Below are positions 55,876 through 64,000 of a DNA stretch of 64,000 bases, in pieces. The DNA comes from Lysinibacillus sphaericus (GTDB taxonomy: Bacteria > Bacillota > Bacilli > Bacillales_A > Planococcaceae). Under the pieces are notes generated by a model that did not search any database, was not told the DNA's origin, and worked only from the letters and a program-made list of their open reading frames with translations. Each line of letters starts with the position of its first letter. Position 1 is the first letter of the stretch. The translations under genes and the position numbers were made by a program. Where the stretch lies: the NCBI RefSeq assembly GCF_002982115.1, contig NZ_CP019980.1, positions 1,372,001-1,436,000 on the forward strand. The letters are read 5' to 3'.

Positions 55876-58200
55876 ATGGTAACAATTCAAAAAACAACAA
55901 ATGTACCATTATTGCCTTTACGTGGACTTTTAGTATACCCGTCGATGGTGTTACATATTGATGTGGGTAGAAATCGTTCTGTAGCGGCGCTTGAACAAGC
56001 AATGTTAGAGGACCAATTGATTTTATTGGTGACACAAAAAGAAATGCACGATGAACAGCCAGAAGAACAGGATTTATATCAAGTCGGTACGATGGCGTAT
56101 GTAAAGCAAATGCTTAAATTGCCAAACGGCACACTACGTATTTTAGTTGAAGGTGTTGCGCGTGCAACTTGGTCTAATTATCAAGCATTAGAGAAATTTA
56201 CAGTTGTTGATATTGATGTAAAAGAGGATAAAGTTGAGAAAGATGTGGAAACGCAAGCCTTAATGCGTACATTGTTAACGTATTTTGAAAGATACGCTAA
56301 ATCCTCCAACAAAATCACGACAGAAACGATTAATACAGTGGCTGATATTGAAGAACCAAGCCGCCTTGCTGATATTATAGCCTCTCATTTACCAATCAAA
56401 ATTGCGGATAAACAAGAAGTTTTAGAAATGTTAAATGTTAAAAAACGTTTAGATCATTTAATTATTCGCTTGCATGATGAACAAGAGGTGCTGGACCTTG
56501 AAAAGAAGATTAATACGAAAGTAAAGCAATCGATGGAGCGTACGCAAAAAGAATATTACTTACGCGAACAAATGAAAGCTATTCAAACAGAGCTAGGGGA
56601 TCGAGAAGGAAAAACTGGTGAAGTTGCGGAATTGCGTAAACAAATCGATGAAACAGGCATGCCTGATTCGACAAAAGAAGCGGCATTAAAAGAGCTTGAT
56701 CGATATGAAAAATTGCCGAGTGCTAGCGCGGAAAGTGGTGTTATTCGCAATTACATTGACTGGTTAGTATCCTTACCTTGGACAAAGGCAACCGAGGATC
56801 GAATGAATATTACGCATGCTGAGGAAATTTTAAACCGCGATCATGATGGGTTAGATAAAGTAAAGGAACGTGTGCTAGAATATTTAGCTGTGCGTCAGTT
56901 AAAAAATTCATTACGTGGTCCAATTCTTTGTTTAGCTGGCCCTCCAGGTGTAGGTAAAACTTCATTGGCACGTTCAATTGCAGAAAGTTTAGATCGCAAA
57001 TTTATTCGTATTTCTTTAGGTGGCGTGCGCGATGAATCTGAAATTCGCGGACATCGTCGTACGTATGTTGGTGCTATGCCAGGTCGTATTATTCAAGGGA
57101 TGAAAAAAGCAGGTACGATTAATCCGGTATTTTTACTTGATGAAATCGATAAAATGTCTAATGATTTCCGAGGAGACCCTGCAGCGGCAATGCTAGAAGT
57201 GTTGGACCCTGCGCAAAACAACACATTTAGCGACCATTACATTGAAGAACCATACGATTTATCTAACGTTTTATTCATTGCGACAGCCAATGATTTAAGT
57301 ACAATCCCTGGGCCTTTGTTGGACCGTATGGAAGTTATCTCAATTGCTGGCTATACAGAAATTGAAAAGGCTCAAATTACAAAAAATCATTTGATACCAA
57401 AGCAATTAAAAGAACACGGCTTGAAGAAAACACAAGTTGTTATCAAAGATGAAGCGGTGCTGGATATCATCCGCTATTATACGCGTGAGGCGGGGGTTCG
57501 TGGCTTAGAGCGTCAAATCGCAACGCTATGCCGTAAAATCGCTAAAGTTATTGTGTCTGGGGAAAAGAAACGTGTTACTGTAAGTTCAAAATCGGTTATC
57601 GAATACCTTGGAAAACACCGTTTCCGCTATGGACAAGCAGAAGAGGAAAATCAGATTGGTGTGGCAACTGGGCTAGCGTATACAACCGTTGGTGGTGATA
57701 CGTTGCAAATCGAGGTTTCTTTAACTCCTGGTAAAGGAAAAATACAGCTAACGGGGAAACTCGGAGATGTTATGAAGGAATCGGCACAAACTGCATTGTC
57801 CTATGTACGTACAAAAATAGAAGAACTTCATGTGGATTCGGAATATTTCGAGACACATGATATCCACATCCATGTACCAGAAGGCGCAGTACCAAAGGAT
57901 GGCCCTTCAGCAGGTATTACGATGGCAACAGCAATAGTTTCTGCGATTTTACATCGCCCGATTCGTCGTGAAGTAGGCATGACAGGTGAAATTACATTAC
58001 GTGGTCGCGTCCTACCAATTGGCGGTTTGAAAGAAAAAACATTAAGTGCACACCGAGCAGGCTTAACAACGATCATTTGTCCAAAAGATAATGAACGTGA
58101 TATTGAAGATATTCCTGAAAGTGTACGCGAAAATTTAACATTTAAACTAGTGTCATCTGCTGATGAAGTATTAGCAATTGCACTAGACGGAGGTTTTTAA
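55876..58200 (+). CDS. lonA: ATP-dependent protease LonA
   Basis: A 774-residue protein, the exact length of B. subtilis LonA. It has an N-terminal substrate domain (about 1-300, [21 protein letters not shown]), AAA+ module with Walker A GPPGVGKT and Walker [10 protein letters not shown], and a C-terminal protease domain with the catalytic Ser in [10 protein letters not shown] and Lys in GGLKEKTL. It degrades damaged and regulatory proteins. Start 55876 follows GGAGGTG (11 bases); the frame is open upstream. It is directly followed by engB. Confidence 0.98.
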   Translation: MVTIQKTTNVPLLPLRGLLVYPSMVLHIDVGRNRSVAALEQAMLEDQLILLVTQKEMHDEQPEEQDLYQVGTMAYVKQMLKLPNGTLRILVEGVARATWSNYQALEKFTVVDIDVKEDKVEKDVETQALMRTLLTYFERYAKSSNKITTETINTVADIEEPSRLADIIASHLPIKIADKQEVLEMLNVKKRLDHLIIRLHDEQEVLDLEKKINTKVKQSMERTQKEYYLREQMKAIQTELGDREGKTGEVAELRKQIDETGMPDSTKEAALKELDRYEKLPSASAESGVIRNYIDWLVSLPWTKATEDRMNITHAEEILNRDHDGLDKVKERVLEYLAVRQLKNSLRGPILCLAGPPGVGKTSLARSIAESLDRKFIRISLGGVRDESEIRGHRRTYVGAMPGRIIQGMKKAGTINPVFLLDEIDKMSNDFRGDPAAAMLEVLDPAQNNTFSDHYIEEPYDLSNVLFIATANDLSTIPGPLLDRMEVISIAGYTEIEKAQITKNHLIPKQLKEHGLKKTQVVIKDEAVLDIIRYYTREAGVRGLERQIATLCRKIAKVIVSGEKKRVTVSSKSVIEYLGKHRFRYGQAEEENQIGVATGLAYTTVGGDTLQIEVSLTPGKGKIQLTGKLGDVMKESAQTALSYVRTKIEELHVDSEYFETHDIHIHVPEGAVPKDGPSAGITMATAIVSAILHRPIRREVGMTGEITLRGRVLPIGGLKEKTLSAHRAGLTTIICPKDNERDIEDIPESVRENLTFKLVSSADEVLAIALDGGF

Positions 58201-58204
58201 AGAA

Positions 58205-58786
58205 ATGAAAGTCCATAATGTCGAAATGGTCATAAGTGCAGTAAGACCGGACCAATACCCAGAAGATGGACTGCCAGAATTTGCATTAGCAGGTCGCTCA
58301 AATGTTGGGAAATCATCTTTCATTAACAGAATGATTGGACGTAAAGCGTTAGCGCGTATTTCTTCTAAACCTGGGAAGACACAAACGCTAAATTTTTACA
58401 AAATCGAAGAACAACTGTTTTTCGTCGATGTTCCGGGATATGGTTATGCCAAAGTTTCAAAAACCGAGCGTGAAGCTTGGGGGAAAATGATTGAACGTTA
58501 CATTACGGGCCGTGAAGAATTAAAAGCGGTCGTTCAAATTGTAGACTTACGTCATCCTCCAACTGCTGATGATCGTATGATGTATGATTTTTTAAAACAT
58601 TACAGTATTCCTTGTATCGTTATTGCAACGAAGGCAGATAAAATTCCAAAAGGTAAGTGGGATAAGCATAAAAAAGTTGTCAAGGAAACATTAGATATGG
58701 ATAAAAATGATCCGCTCATTGTGTTCTCTTCAGAAAAAGGTATCGGTTTTGAAGAAGCTTGGCGAACAATTGAAAATAAAATGTAA
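58205..58786 (+). CDS. engB: Ribosome-biogenesis GTPase EngB/YsxC
   Basis: A 193-residue GTPase with all G motifs: [12 protein letters not shown] (G1), KPGKTQT (G2), DVPGYGYA (G3), ATKADKI (G4) and SSEKGIG (G5). It acts in late 50S subunit assembly and is essential in many Bacilli. The ribosome site is GGAGG in the last codons of lonA, so the two genes are co-transcribed. Confidence 0.98.
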   Translation: MKVHNVEMVISAVRPDQYPEDGLPEFALAGRSNVGKSSFINRMIGRKALARISSKPGKTQTLNFYKIEEQLFFVDVPGYGYAKVSKTEREAWGKMIERYITGREELKAVVQIVDLRHPPTADDRMMYDFLKHYSIPCIVIATKADKIPKGKWDKHKKVVKETLDMDKNDPLIVFSSEKGIGFEEAWRTIENKM

Positions 58787-58790
58787 ACTA

Positions 58791-58833
58791 AAAACATCTA
58801 TTGCGTCTTATGTAGCACAGTAGATGTTTTTTG
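58791..58833 (+). terminator. Intrinsic terminator of lonA-engB
   Basis: AAAACATCTA pairs perfectly with TAGATGTTTT, then TTG. Confidence 0.85.
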
Positions 58834-58983
58834 TTTTTATGTGGAAGCATTTCGTAGCGATTATTTTTCATGAAAAGCGCTTTGACACTTTTAATTACTA
58901 GCATGAAAGTTATGGACAAATATAAGAAAATTGCTTGATGAACGCTAAAATTAGCCGATAAATGAAATAGGAGGTGGACTAGA

Positions 58984-59157
58984 ATGGATATTGCAGCTTT
59001 ATCTATCGCAATGAATCAATCAAATCTTATGCAAAATGTCTCTTTAGCTGTTACAAAGCAAGCGATGGAGATGCAACAGCAAAACACTGAACAGTTAGTT
59101 GAAATGTTAGATGCTCCACATCCAACAGCCGGACATACAATTGATATCCAAGTATGA
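58984..59157 (+). CDS. YjfB family putative motility protein
   Basis: A 57-residue protein starting MDIAALSIAMNQSNLMQNVS, rich in Gln, Met and Ala (AVTKQAMEMQQQNTEQLVEML), ending PHPTAGHTIDIQV. It matches the YjfB family. The family is often tied to motility genes, with no defined biochemistry. TAGGAGGTG precedes ATG 58984 by 6 bases, and a terminator follows. Confidence 0.85.
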   Translation: MDIAALSIAMNQSNLMQNVSLAVTKQAMEMQQQNTEQLVEMLDAPHPTAGHTIDIQV

Positions 59158-59166
59158 TGTTGGCAG

Positions 59167-59198
59167 GGTAGCTTGAAATTGGAAGCTACCTCTTCCTT
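59167..59198 (+). terminator. Intrinsic terminator
   Basis: GGTAGCTT pairs with AAGCTACC, followed by TCTTCCTTT. It ends the YjfB gene. Confidence 0.75.
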
Positions 59199-59319
59199 TA
59201 TGTCTATGGTAGATTCGAAAAAATAGAAAAACATGTGAAAATGTAACTTTTTGAATAAGAAAAACTACCAATAATACGATATACTATTGATAAATAACAA
59301 TTTTATAAGGAGGCGGGAA

Positions 59320-60975
59320 TTGTTGAAGAAGATTCCATACATATTGATCGTTCTATGTTTAATGGTATTTAGTTTACCATCATTACCAACTGTTCAGGCC
59401 GCACAGTTAGTAACAGGAACCTTCGTAGATGTAACTTATTCAGAATATACGAATGCAAGTGGGCAAGTAGAAAAACAGCTAAGTAAAATCACTTTAGAAA
59501 ATGCGAGTGGTCGCCAAGTCACATACAATATTAGCAATAGTGCCCGCCTGTACATCAATAATACGGAAACAACGATTGAAGGTTTTAAACTAGGTATGAA
59601 AGTAGAAGCTGAAATCTCGCTGCGTAGTGTAGTGGAACTTCGTGGTACTTCCAATACTACTGAGGAAACGACAACAGTCGCACAAAATCCTAAAACGATA
59701 GCTGGCGTAATCACAAGCATTGATCCTAATGGTATGTTCATTATGGTAAAGCCAGATGTCGGTAAAGAAACTACATATTATTTGAATAAGGATACAGCGT
59801 TTCAAAAAGCTTCCTCATCAGTTGATATTAGTGGACTGTATGTAGGAGATCGTGTAAAGCTTCATCTGAAAAATACAAGTACTTCGATTGTGACAAAAGT
59901 AGATATTAGTGAGACAGGAACATTAGTTGAAAATCTTTACAAAGGTGAAATACAATCGGTTAATATCAATGCGAACAAATTAACGGTTAAAAATCAAAAT
60001 GCCTTTGTGAACTGGCAATTTGGTACAGCGTCAACAACTGCACTATCTACAATGAGTTTTTCTACAAAGGTTCCTATTTACGTTGGAAATACGAAAATAG
60101 AAAAAGGTCAGTTGAAAAATTATATTGGTAGTGAAGCATATTACGCGACAGTGAAGCAATTTGGTAAAGAGGTTATTGAGAAGATTGTTGTATTGAAAAA
60201 TAATGAACGTACGTACTATGAGCCAATGATTGCAGTCGATACAGATTACCAATTATTAAAGCTGAAAAATGCGGGCACGCTGTACTTCCATGATGGATCA
60301 ATTTTGATTCGCAATGGCCGTTTTGTTCAACCAACAGGATTATTAGCATATGGTACTGCGTTTGTTATTACTGACGGTACTGCTCGTGATCATTATGCAC
60401 AAGTGGTGGATGTAACAAGCGATAGCTTTATGTCACCAAACTTAGCATCACATGAATTATATTATGGACGTTTAACTCAAGCGGATGGCTATTTAATTGA
60501 AATTGATGATGCAATGAAAATCGAATCAAATGTGTTCAAGAAAACAGATAAGACTGTACTATCTGTGAGTAATACGACAAAGGCAAAGGTTGATGATGGC
60601 AATAAAACATATAGTGTAATGCCAGATATTGAACTGTATTTATCAGAAGGGGATTACGGTTACTTCTATGTGAACAACGGGCATGTACAAGCTCTTCACA
60701 TGTTAGATAATGCAAAACCAGTTGCTCCATTAATGCTAGTAGGTAAACTTCAGTCAGTAAAATCGACATATCCAGCTACTATTAATGTGAAAAGTGTGAG
60801 TCAATGGCAAAATGGTCGTTGGTATGAGGCAGGCCAAATGGTTGATATGAATATTGATCAAGCGACGCTTATTAAAGCAGGGAAAGTTATTCAACCATCT
60901 GATTTGAAACCTTCCGATCGTTTAGTCGTACTATCTGACCGTTTTGTAAAGGCACATTTCATTCTAGTAGATTAA
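59320..60975 (+). CDS. Exported surface protein of unknown function
   Basis: About 551 residues with a Sec signal (MLKKIPYILIVLCLMVFSLP, cut near VQA-AQ). The mature chain is a series of beta-barrel-like modules: 30-110 (VDVTYSEYTNASGQVEKQLS), 130-195 (GVITSIDPNGMFIMVKPD, YVGDRVKLHLK), 200-300, and further ones to the end, resembling DUF5666-type repeats. No SLH repeats are visible. Start TTG 59320 is 6 bases from AAGGAGG; TTG 59323 is the alternative. It is first in a three-gene surface-protein run. Confidence 0.75.
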   Translation: MLKKIPYILIVLCLMVFSLPSLPTVQAAQLVTGTFVDVTYSEYTNASGQVEKQLSKITLENASGRQVTYNISNSARLYINNTETTIEGFKLGMKVEAEISLRSVVELRGTSNTTEETTTVAQNPKTIAGVITSIDPNGMFIMVKPDVGKETTYYLNKDTAFQKASSSVDISGLYVGDRVKLHLKNTSTSIVTKVDISETGTLVENLYKGEIQSVNINANKLTVKNQNAFVNWQFGTASTTALSTMSFSTKVPIYVGNTKIEKGQLKNYIGSEAYYATVKQFGKEVIEKIVVLKNNERTYYEPMIAVDTDYQLLKLKNAGTLYFHDGSILIRNGRFVQPTGLLAYGTAFVITDGTARDHYAQVVDVTSDSFMSPNLASHELYYGRLTQADGYLIEIDDAMKIESNVFKKTDKTVLSVSNTTKAKVDDGNKTYSVMPDIELYLSEGDYGYFYVNNGHVQALHMLDNAKPVAPLMLVGKLQSVKSTYPATINVKSVSQWQNGRWYEAGQMVDMNIDQATLIKAGKVIQPSDLKPSDRLVVLSDRFVKAHFILVD

Positions 60976-61054
60976 TAAGATGGAAGCTATCTCTCTATGT
61001 AGGGATAGCTTCATCTGTGCATATGCATGGGAAGAAAGAGAGGGAAAAAAACAG

Positions 61055-62503
61055 ATGCGAAAACAGGTATTGAAAGTGCTGTTAGCGTTAATGATGGTGT
61101 TCGTTATGGGGACCAGCATACTAGCAGATGCTTCTGCCACATCGGTGGAAACAACTGGTGCGGTAAAAAATGAATATACATACGAAGAAGCCGTGTTCAT
61201 TACTGGAACACCCATTATTTTTAAAGGGACGAGTAAAGATATTAAAATTACTCAAAAAGAATCAAAAGGGAAATTAACAGAAACGTATAGTTTAAAATTA
61301 ACAGCAAGTAATGGCGCGACATTAACAAGAAATATAGCTTATGAATCAGATGTTGTTAACTATGCTACGATTGGGCAAAAGACCTCGAATGGTGTTGTGA
61401 AAAAGTACTCTGAGAAAATTGTAGTCGGCAAAATAACGTATACATTAGCAGACTACCAGTTTTCACAAGGAACTGTAACAGATAACCGCGCAGCATCTGA
61501 TTATTATTCAGGAAATGTTATTTCAAGAAAAACATATACATTTCAGACAGGCTCTGGTAAGACTGCAAAAACAAATACAGTAATAATAGAAACAGATAGT
61601 CGTCATGCCGGGTACGAAAATTTCTGGGGAGCAACTGAAACGCAAATTACTGAATCTGTTTATTCGTACAGTGATGGCACAACAAGCCATGTGAAAAATC
61701 GCCTATCAACGAGCAAATCACGCGTGCTCAATTATGAGGAAAATCCAGGCAGTTTAGCAAGCTTTGATGGAGGCTATGCGGTCGTTAGTGAAAAGGACGT
61801 AATTTCAGAATATACGTATGATTTAGCTTCTGGACAAAAAGGCAAAGTGGATTTAAATACAGAATTTACGCCGACAATCGAACGTCTTATTATTCCGAAA
61901 TTCCGTGACTTGTCGAATCATTATGCAAAAGCTGCTATCGAAAAACTATACTCATTAGGGATTTATTCCGATACAAGTAATTTCTTTTCACCAAATACGC
62001 CGATGAAACGAATTGACTTTACTATCGCCATTGGTAAAGCAGTTGACCTGCGTGTAATGGAAGAAAAGAATACGAAAAAAACATCAACAAGTGTCTTTAA
62101 AGATGTTAAACGTACGATGAAAGATTATGCCTATATTGAATCGGCAGTCAACAAAGGCATTATTAAAGGTGTGACACCAGATTATTTTAAACCAGATAAT
62201 GCGATTACACGTGCGCAAGCTGCGGCAATATTTGTCCGTGCATTAGGGCTTGAAAACAAAGCGCCAGATCCTGGCTATGTTACAAAATTTAAAGATGATG
62301 CACAAATTCCTAACTATTCAAGAGATGGTATTTATATCGTCAATGAGCTTGGTCTTATGACAGGCGACCCTGTAACGGGCCGATTTAATCCAAACCAACC
62401 ATTAACTCGTGCCCAAGCATCTGCTGTGCTTGAGCGATTCTTAAACTATTTAGAGAATGATTTAAAACAAAACTACCGAGATGATATATTATTCTTTAAC
62501 TAA
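61055..62503 (+). CDS. SLH-domain S-layer-anchored protein
   Basis: A 482-residue exported protein (signal MRKQVLKVLLALMMVFVMGT, cut near ASA). About residues 30-285 form a unique beta-rich region (ETYSLKLTASNGATLTRNI, RHAGYENFWGATETQI). Three SLH repeats fill the C-terminus: FRDLSNHYAKAAIEKLYSLG, FKDVKRTMKDYAYIESAVNK with TPDYFKPDNAITRAQAA, and FKDDAQIPNYSRDGIYIVNE with NPNQPLTRAQASAV. SLH domains bind pyruvylated secondary cell-wall polymer. Start 61055 follows GAGAGGG; the frame is open upstream to 60980. Confidence 0.92.
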   Translation: MRKQVLKVLLALMMVFVMGTSILADASATSVETTGAVKNEYTYEEAVFITGTPIIFKGTSKDIKITQKESKGKLTETYSLKLTASNGATLTRNIAYESDVVNYATIGQKTSNGVVKKYSEKIVVGKITYTLADYQFSQGTVTDNRAASDYYSGNVISRKTYTFQTGSGKTAKTNTVIIETDSRHAGYENFWGATETQITESVYSYSDGTTSHVKNRLSTSKSRVLNYEENPGSLASFDGGYAVVSEKDVISEYTYDLASGQKGKVDLNTEFTPTIERLIIPKFRDLSNHYAKAAIEKLYSLGIYSDTSNFFSPNTPMKRIDFTIAIGKAVDLRVMEEKNTKKTSTSVFKDVKRTMKDYAYIESAVNKGIIKGVTPDYFKPDNAITRAQAAAIFVRALGLENKAPDPGYVTKFKDDAQIPNYSRDGIYIVNELGLMTGDPVTGRFNPNQPLTRAQASAVLERFLNYLENDLKQNYRDDILFFN

Positions 62504-62520
62504 TGAAAGGACTGAAAGGA

Positions 62521-64000
62521 ATGCAATATGCGAAAAAGGCATTGCTATTATTGGCCTGTTTTGTACTAGCCTTTATGACTGTAACACCAATGGTCTCACT
62601 AGCTGCTACAACGATTCAAGATGTGCCGACAACTGATAGTAAATACAAAGCTATTTCTTGGGCAGTTGATAATGATTTATTAGCATTAAATGGTGCGAAT
62701 AACTTTTTGCCAAACGAGCAAGTAACAGAGCGAGAGCTTGTCACAATGTTTGCAAAGCTTGATAAAAACTATGCGTTATCATATAACGAAAGTGTTGCCT
62801 ATAATTTTTATAGTGATTTATATTTGCCATTCGAAGGTACACATGTAATGGCAAATCGTTCAAAAGCCATTACACGAGGTCACTTTGCACGTATATATGC
62901 TGCATTTAAAGGTTTAGATTTAGATGAACCACAGGCAGTACAATATTTATATACAAATGATATTTCAACTGGCAATACAGGCAAAAAAACATTTGCTGAT
63001 TTTAATCCCTCTACGAAACTATCTCGTGGTGATGCAGCCGAGTTTTTATATCGTAGTGTACAAAACGGTTCCTTTGCTGTCCTAGGTTTGAAAAAATCTG
63101 CAGCAGGTCGTGATAATGATAAAGTAACTTTACCAGCAGGCTTTATGGGTTCGAATAGCGGAGAGTTTGAAGAACCGAAGGATAATGATAGTGATTTTAC
63201 AGGTCCTGACTATGTCAATAATGCTCTGCAAAGTATTGAAGTTGAAAAACCAGATTTAATTGCAAACGGTGAGGATATGACGGCGATTACAGTATCTTTA
63301 AAGGCATGTAACGGTGACCCGATTGCTGATGATAAGTCCTATACGTTCCGTGTAACGTCTTCAGAGGGAGCTGATATTGTCAATTCAGCTGGTGAAGCTG
63401 TTCGCAACGTTCAATCGGACGGTTCAACTGTAACAGCGTTTGTTAAAGCGAAAAAGCTTACAAAATCAGTACGTGATACGATTAGTTTTGAACTTATTAA
63501 CAACACAGACCCTAGCATGAAGTGTCTGGTTGGAGAAAAATTAAATGCACACGTGCGTTACGCGCCACAGCCAGAATTACGCATTGACTTTAAAGTGTAT
63601 GACCCAACGAATACAGATGACAATGGTACTATAACACCACCTTATGTACAATATGAAAAGCCACCGGAGTTTTTCACTGAAAATGTAATTGATGTTTACG
63701 GTCCCGTGCCATTAAATCCTGATGCAGATGAAAAGCGTTTTAGTATTGGACAACAAACAAATGTTACCAATTCTCTAGGCGTTGTACAAAATATGTATTT
63801 ACAATATGGTGGCGCCGATCCGAAGTATCCTGCTCTTGGATATGAGAATGCGATTTTACAATTTGAAAACTATAATATCTCTGTATATTTATTTGAAAAA
63901 ATATTGAACGAGCGTTTAAAAGATTCTGTGACGACACCAGCGAAGACTGAGATTATGTATATGATTTCAGAGGATGGTCGTCCAATTTATCGAATCCAAG
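62521..64000 (+). CDS. Exported SLH-like protein (3' end outside window)
   Basis: The reading frame is open from ATG 62521 to the window end, at least 493 codons. It has a Sec signal (MQYAKKALLLLACFVLAFMT, cut near LAA), then degenerate SLH-type repeats at about 30-190 (YKAISWAVDNDLLALNGANNF, KTFADFNPSTKLSRGDAAEFLYRSV), then Ig-like beta modules from about 230 (VEKPDLIANGEDMTAITVSLKACNG resembles a big-1/invasin repeat). AAAGGA lies 9 bases ahead. It is only 17 bases after the upstream SLH gene, so probably one operon. The protein is partial. Confidence 0.85.
   Translation, partial: MQYAKKALLLLACFVLAFMTVTPMVSLAATTIQDVPTTDSKYKAISWAVDNDLLALNGANNFLPNEQVTERELVTMFAKLDKNYALSYNESVAYNFYSDLYLPFEGTHVMANRSKAITRGHFARIYAAFKGLDLDEPQAVQYLYTNDISTGNTGKKTFADFNPSTKLSRGDAAEFLYRSVQNGSFAVLGLKKSAAGRDNDKVTLPAGFMGSNSGEFEEPKDNDSDFTGPDYVNNALQSIEVEKPDLIANGEDMTAITVSLKACNGDPIADDKSYTFRVTSSEGADIVNSAGEAVRNVQSDGSTVTAFVKAKKLTKSVRDTISFELINNTDPSMKCLVGEKLNAHVRYAPQPELRIDFKVYDPTNTDDNGTITPPYVQYEKPPEFFTENVIDVYGPVPLNPDADEKRFSIGQQTNVTNSLGVVQNMYLQYGGADPKYPALGYENAILQFENYNISVYLFEKILNERLKDSVTTPAKTEIMYMISEDGRPIYRIQ

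Overview
The window is a low-GC Bacillales chromosome segment that most resembles Lysinibacillus. The evidence is the B. subtilis-like core block (TPR protein, tig, clpX, lonA, engB), a qox-type terminal oxidase operon, a YjcZ sporulation peptide, YfmQ, YugN and YjfB proteins, and a closing run of S-layer (SLH) proteins. Strong AGGAGG-type ribosome sites are common and TTG starts are frequent. The genus is an inference from gene content, not from a marker search.

Layout. 1-5 kb: a Cys-rich copper-binding four-helix protein, a P-loop ATPase, an unlisted 31-residue holin-like type I toxin (1471-1566, minus), an intracellular-type subtilisin translationally coupled to an endonuclease I-family nuclease, and a DUF1801 protein. 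5-7.7 kb: a LysR regulator divergent from a TauE/SafE-family exporter, and a DUF4085-like protein. 7.7-11 kb: a gene graveyard (helicase tail, tRNA 3' scrap, other fragments) in which two structurally matching two-hairpin elements 2.2 kb apart bracket a DUF2834 membrane protein and a lipoprotein. 11-15.7 kb: an Old Yellow Enzyme and several small secreted or lipoprotein genes on the minus strand. 15.8-21.8 kb: a cluster of ankyrin, zinc-ribbon/DUF1963-like and TPR-SMI1/KNR4 proteins that looks like a polymorphic-toxin immunity locus without a visible toxin; it ends at a dispersed repeat. 22-24.5 kb: small membrane and cytoplasmic proteins and a frameshifted pseudogene. 24.8-27 kb: a two-gene restriction-modification system. 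28-35 kb: a peptide/nickel-type ABC importer with a fused two-domain ATPase, two permeases with long N-terminal extensions, and a binding lipoprotein whose segments appear circularly permuted. 35-41 kb: a zinc-ribbon protein, a ketosynthase-like protein lacking the first catalytic His and directly followed by a membrane PAS-GGDEF-EAL protein, and a secreted SH3-like protein. 41-44.6 kb: a SET-domain protein, a second copy of the dispersed repeat, a cold-shock protein with a structured leader, YugN, Nudix and universal-stress proteins. 44.7-48.5 kb: qoxABCD encoding a menaquinol oxidase, with a Met/His-rich tail on subunit II. 49-59 kb: DUF2785, a TPR protein, tig, clpX, lonA (no lonB), engB and YjfB. 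59-64 kb: three exported surface proteins, at least one with three SLH repeats; the last runs off the window.

Functional picture. The 44-59 kb part is conserved housekeeping: respiration and protein quality control (trigger factor, ClpX, LonA). The 1-43 kb part is accessory: defence (restriction-modification, type I toxin, putative immunity genes), nutrient import, c-di-GMP signalling, and decayed mobile DNA. The strongest candidates for something new are the permuted ABC binding protein with its atypical operon, the His-lacking ketosynthase paired with a c-di-GMP protein, and the paired hairpin elements whose stems covary.
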